33,235 nt of DNA from Actinomycetota bacterium (GTDB lineage Bacteria; Actinomycetota; Thermoleophilia; Miltoncostaeales; Miltoncostaeaceae): positions 1 through 33,235 of the forward strand of contig SXQZ01000113.1 in the NCBI GenBank assembly GCA_005792725.1, written 5' to 3'. Each line of letters starts with the position of its first letter. Position 1 is the first letter of the stretch. Both the position numbers and the translations under genes were made by a program. The notes beneath the pieces are model-generated. The model did no database searches, was not told where the DNA came from, and worked only from the letters and a program-made list of their open reading frames with translations. This document shows positions 31,130 through 33,235 of the stretch, in pieces.

Positions 31130-31528
31130 CTACTCCGCGAGGCCCGCGAGGTACGCGCGGTAGGCGGCCTCGTCCATGAGGGCATCCAGATCAGACGGGG
31201 CGGACAGGCGCACCCGGATGAGCCACCCCTCGCCGTACGGATCCGCGTTCACGAGTTCCGGCGCGCCGTCCACCGCCCCGTTGACGGCCACGACCTCGCC
31301 CGACGCCGGGGCGATGATGTCGGTCACGGCCTTCACCGACTCGAGTTCGCCGTAGGGCGTGCCCGCGGTCACGGGGTCGCCCACGGCCGGCGGGTCGTAG
31401 TAGACGACCTCGCCCAGCGCGTCCTGTGCGTACCAGGTGACCCCGAATGTCGCCTCGGCGCCCTCCACCCGGACCCAGTCATGGTCGGGGTGGTAGCGGA
31501 GGTCTGCGGGGTACGTCTCGTCGCTCAC
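31130..31528 (-). CDS. gcvH: Glycine cleavage system H protein
   Basis: A 132-residue lipoyl carrier protein that shuttles the aminomethyl group between the P, T and L proteins. The lipoyl-lysine context is ELESVKAVTD with Lys66, and the protein opens with LRYHPDHDWVRVEG as usual. The GTG start at 31528 sits in a GTGA overlap with gcvT and has AAGGAG eight bases upstream. The longer frame upstream is the gcvT shadow. Confidence 0.95.
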   Translation of the reverse strand: MSDETYPADLRYHPDHDWVRVEGAEATFGVTWYAQDALGEVVYYDPPAVGDPVTAGTPYGELESVKAVTDIIAPASGEVVAVNGAVDGAPELVNADPYGEGWLIRVRLSAPSDLDALMDEAAYRAYLAGLAE

Positions 31529-32628
31529 GTGTGGTGCTCCTTGCGCGGTGATGAATCGACCATGGGCAGCCGGGTGACCTCGGCCGCCTTCTCCTTGCCC
31601 CGCACGTCGATGGACAACGGTGCCCCGACATGCGCGTGCTCCGGTGCAACGTACGCGAGGGCGACGCCCACGCCGAGCGACGGCGACAGCGTGCCGCTGG
31701 TGACCGTGCCCACGCGCCGTCCGCCCGCCAGCACCGGGCATCCGCCCCGGGGGATGCCCTTCTCGGTGAGCACGATCCCCACCAGGCGATCGGGCGTGCC
31801 CTCCTCAACCTCGCGGCGCATACGCCCGGCGCCGGGGAACCCCCCGTGGGCGAGGTCGCAGGCCCACGTCAGGCCCGCCGGGATGGGGCTGCGATCACGC
31901 GAGAGCTCGTTGCCGTACAGCGGGTAGCCCATCTCCAGCCGCAGCGTGTCGCGCGCGGCCAGACCGCAGGGGTCCGGGCCCCCGGATACCCCCATCAGGG
32001 CATCCCAGATGACCGGCGCCCGGGCGGCGTCGCACATGATCTCGACACCCGGCGCGCCGGTGTAGCCCGTGCGGGCCACCAAGCACGGCACGCCCCCCAC
32101 GTGGGCCTCGGTGGCCTCCATGTACGCGAGCGAGAACGGCTCCGGTGACGAGACCGGCGTGAGCGCCGTCGCCCAGGCCGGACCCTGGAGGGCGAGCATG
32201 CCGACCTCCGGCGAGCGGTTCACCAACCCGACCCCATCGGGCGCGAGCGCGCCGAGCCGGGCCCAGCAGGCGTCGATGTTCGACGCGTTCACCACCAGCA
32301 GGAAGCGGTCGGGCAGCGCGTACGCCAGCAGGTCGTCAATCACCCCACCGTCATCCTCCGGCAGCAGCGTGTACTGCGCCTGCCCGGGCCCGATGCGCGT
32401 GATGTCGTTCGTGAGCGTGGTCTGCAGGAAGTCCCGGGCACCCGGACCCATCACCTCGATCTGCCCCATGTGCGAGACATCGAACAACCCGCACCTAGAG
32501 CGAACCGCGAGATGCTCGGCGCGCACGCCGGCGTACTCCACGGGCATCTCCCACCCCGCGAAGTCAACGATCTTCGCCCCTGCGGCCACATGGGCGTCAT
32601 AGAGGCTGGTCCGCTGCGGGTCGCTCAC
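31525..32628 (-). CDS. gcvT: Aminomethyltransferase (glycine cleavage T protein)
   Basis: A 367-residue folate-binding enzyme that releases ammonia and passes the one-carbon unit to tetrahydrofolate. Landmarks are SLYDAHVAAGAKIVDFAGWEMPVEY, FDVSHMGQIEV, TNDITRIGPGQAQYTLL, ARTGYTGAPGVEI and GLAARDTLRLEMGYPLYGNEL. The common GEDG of the GYTG segment reads GAPG. I set the GTG at 32628 because TAGAGT ends seven bases upstream; GTG 32637 would overlap that box. gcvP is not in this window. Confidence 0.95.
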   Translation of the reverse strand: MSDPQRTSLYDAHVAAGAKIVDFAGWEMPVEYAGVRAEHLAVRSRCGLFDVSHMGQIEVMGPGARDFLQTTLTNDITRIGPGQAQYTLLPEDDGGVIDDLLAYALPDRFLLVVNASNIDACWARLGALAPDGVGLVNRSPEVGMLALQGPAWATALTPVSSPEPFSLAYMEATEAHVGGVPCLVARTGYTGAPGVEIMCDAARAPVIWDALMGVSGGPDPCGLAARDTLRLEMGYPLYGNELSRDRSPIPAGLTWACDLAHGGFPGAGRMRREVEEGTPDRLVGIVLTEKGIPRGGCPVLAGGRRVGTVTSGTLSPSLGVGVALAYVAPEHAHVGAPLSIDVRGKEKAAEVTRLPMVDSSPRKEHHT

Positions 32629-32635
32629 ACCATTC

Positions 32636-32641
32636 ACTCTA
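32636..32641 (-). promoter_or_regulatory. -10 box of gcvT, leaderless type
   Basis: TAGAGT on the minus strand, with seven bases to the GTG at 32628. No ribosome site is present. Confidence 0.5.
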
Positions 32642-32692
32642 CGTGCCGCACGCACGCCGCCGACCCCCACCGCGGGGTCCGGCCCATCACAT

Positions 32693-32713
32693 CGCCCCCG
32701 GACCCCGGGGGCG
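32693..32713. terminator. Strong GC hairpin between ftsZ and gcvT
   Basis: CGCCCCCGG and CCGGGGGCG form a 9-bp perfect stem with a 3-base loop, about 115 bases beyond the ftsZ stop and about 50 bases before the gcvT -10 box. A likely end of the ftsZ transcript. Confidence 0.55.
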
Positions 32714-32746
32714 CGGGACCCGCAACCCCCCGGAAGCACGCCGTCG

Positions 32747-32765
32747 GACCCGACGAATGCGGGTC
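32747..32765. terminator. Second hairpin downstream of ftsZ
   Basis: GACCCG and CGGGTC pair around a 7-base loop, about 62 bases past the ftsZ stop. Weaker than the 32693-32713 hairpin; the two may act together. Confidence 0.35.
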
Positions 32766-32827
32766 AAGCCCCCGGGGGGTTGGGGACGTCGGCGCCGTTT
32801 CACTGCCTGGCACCGGGGTTCGGTGGG

Positions 32828-33235
32828 CTATGCGTCCTTCAGGAAGCTCGGCACGTCCAGCGCGTCGCCGGAATCGAAGGACGGGCGTTCACGGCGGGGC
32901 GGCTCGCTCGCGCGATCGCGGCCGAAGGCGGGGCGCTCACGCTCCGCGCGGCGGCGCACGATCTCCTGATGGCCGTCGTCGAAGCCGGTGGCGATGACGG
33001 TGACGCGCACGTTGTCGCCGAGGCTGTCGTCCACGACCGTCCCGAAGATCACGTTGCAGTCCGGGTCGGCGGCGTCGCGCACGATGCCCGCCGCCTCGTC
33101 CACCTCGAAGAGGCCCAGGTCGTGGGTGCCGGCGATCGAGAGGATCACCCCGGTGGCGCCCTTCATGTCGGTCTCGAGGAGCGGCGAGGAGGTCGCCATG
33201 CGGGCGGCCTCGGCGGCGCGGTCCTCGCCAGTGGC
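32828..33235 (-). CDS. ftsZ: Cell division protein FtsZ, C-terminal part
   Basis: 135 codons plus the stop of FtsZ, the tubulin-like GTPase of the division ring; the amino-terminal GTP-binding part lies beyond the right edge. Visible are ATGEDRAAEAARMATSSPLLE, the C-terminal globular domain with VILSIAG, DPDCNVIFGTVVDD and VRVTVIATGF, then a charged linker (RRRAERERPAFGRDR) and the tail DVPSFLKDA, the peptide that binds partners such as SepF or FtsA. The ATG at 33199 is internal, not the start. Confidence 0.95.
   Translation of the reverse strand, partial: ATGEDRAAEAARMATSSPLLETDMKGATGVILSIAGTHDLGLFEVDEAAGIVRDAADPDCNVIFGTVVDDSLGDNVRVTVIATGFDDGHQEIVRRRAERERPAFGRDRASEPPRRERPSFDSGDALDVPSFLKDA

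Noticed and set aside
32780-32820. Possible mobile REP-like element next to ftsZ
   Set aside because: GGCGCC and GGCACC flank a short stretch and resemble repeated extragenic elements, but the match is imperfect and only one copy is in the window. Not enough to call.

Overview
The window is very GC-rich (about 70 percent or more by eye), densely coded and dominated by short overlaps between genes. Gene content (ftsZ, scpAB-rluB-aroH, aroA-cmk-plsC-der-gpsA, gcvT-gcvH) and repeated TANNNT -10 boxes 6-9 bases before GTG/ATG starts (leaderless mRNAs) suggest an actinobacterium-like organism. A deep lineage such as Thermoleophilia is my inference from protein style, not something the window proves. 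The isocitrate dehydrogenase is of the long Thermus type. No IS element, phage gene, CRISPR array, tRNA or rRNA was seen, so this reads as core chromosome with a few lineage-specific secreted proteins.

Layout, left to right. (1) 1-39: first codons of metK (minus strand), with three 54-bp hairpin repeats upstream. (2) 264-1916: a DUF3352-like lipoprotein. (3) 2022-7099, minus: aroA-cmk-plsC-der-gpsA, five genes whose four junctions are all 4-bp stop/start overlaps. (4) 7148-9756, plus: recQ and an alpha/beta hydrolase, fired divergently from aroA out of a 48-bp gap. (5) 9753-14188, minus: hisC-type aminotransferase, DAHP synthase, tyrA, msrA and a GNAT acetyltransferase. (6) 14262-16654, plus: scpA-scpB-rluB-aroH. 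(7) 16766-17665, plus: a secreted Cys-motif protein with a collagen-like Gly-X-Y segment. (8) 17783-20383, minus: trpS-yjbQ-plsC-arfB. (9) 20415-27314, minus: a gene of about 6.9 kb for a secreted multidomain repeat protein. (10) 27609-28319, plus: a CPBP membrane protease. (11) 28493-29962, minus: icd. (12) 30115-30705, plus: a glyoxalase-like protein. (13) 30671-32628, minus: gcvT-gcvH-yqeY. (14) 32828 to the right edge, minus: the C-terminal part of ftsZ.

How the genes fit together. Five aromatic amino-acid enzymes (DAHP synthase, EPSP synthase, chorismate mutase, prephenate dehydrogenase with ACT domain, HisC-type aminotransferase) are spread over three neighbouring operons mixed with chromosome-segregation, ribosome-maturation and phospholipid genes. 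This looks like the widespread scpA-scpB-rluB-aroH-tyrA-cmk-der neighbourhood broken up by inversion and by recQ. The least explained parts are the giant secreted protein, which carries two families of Cys-containing repeats (three ICH/GH..H/DIIPPF units and four Cys-bracketed GQPxxFxPG units), and the collagen-like protein. Both are candidates for surface or matrix components.
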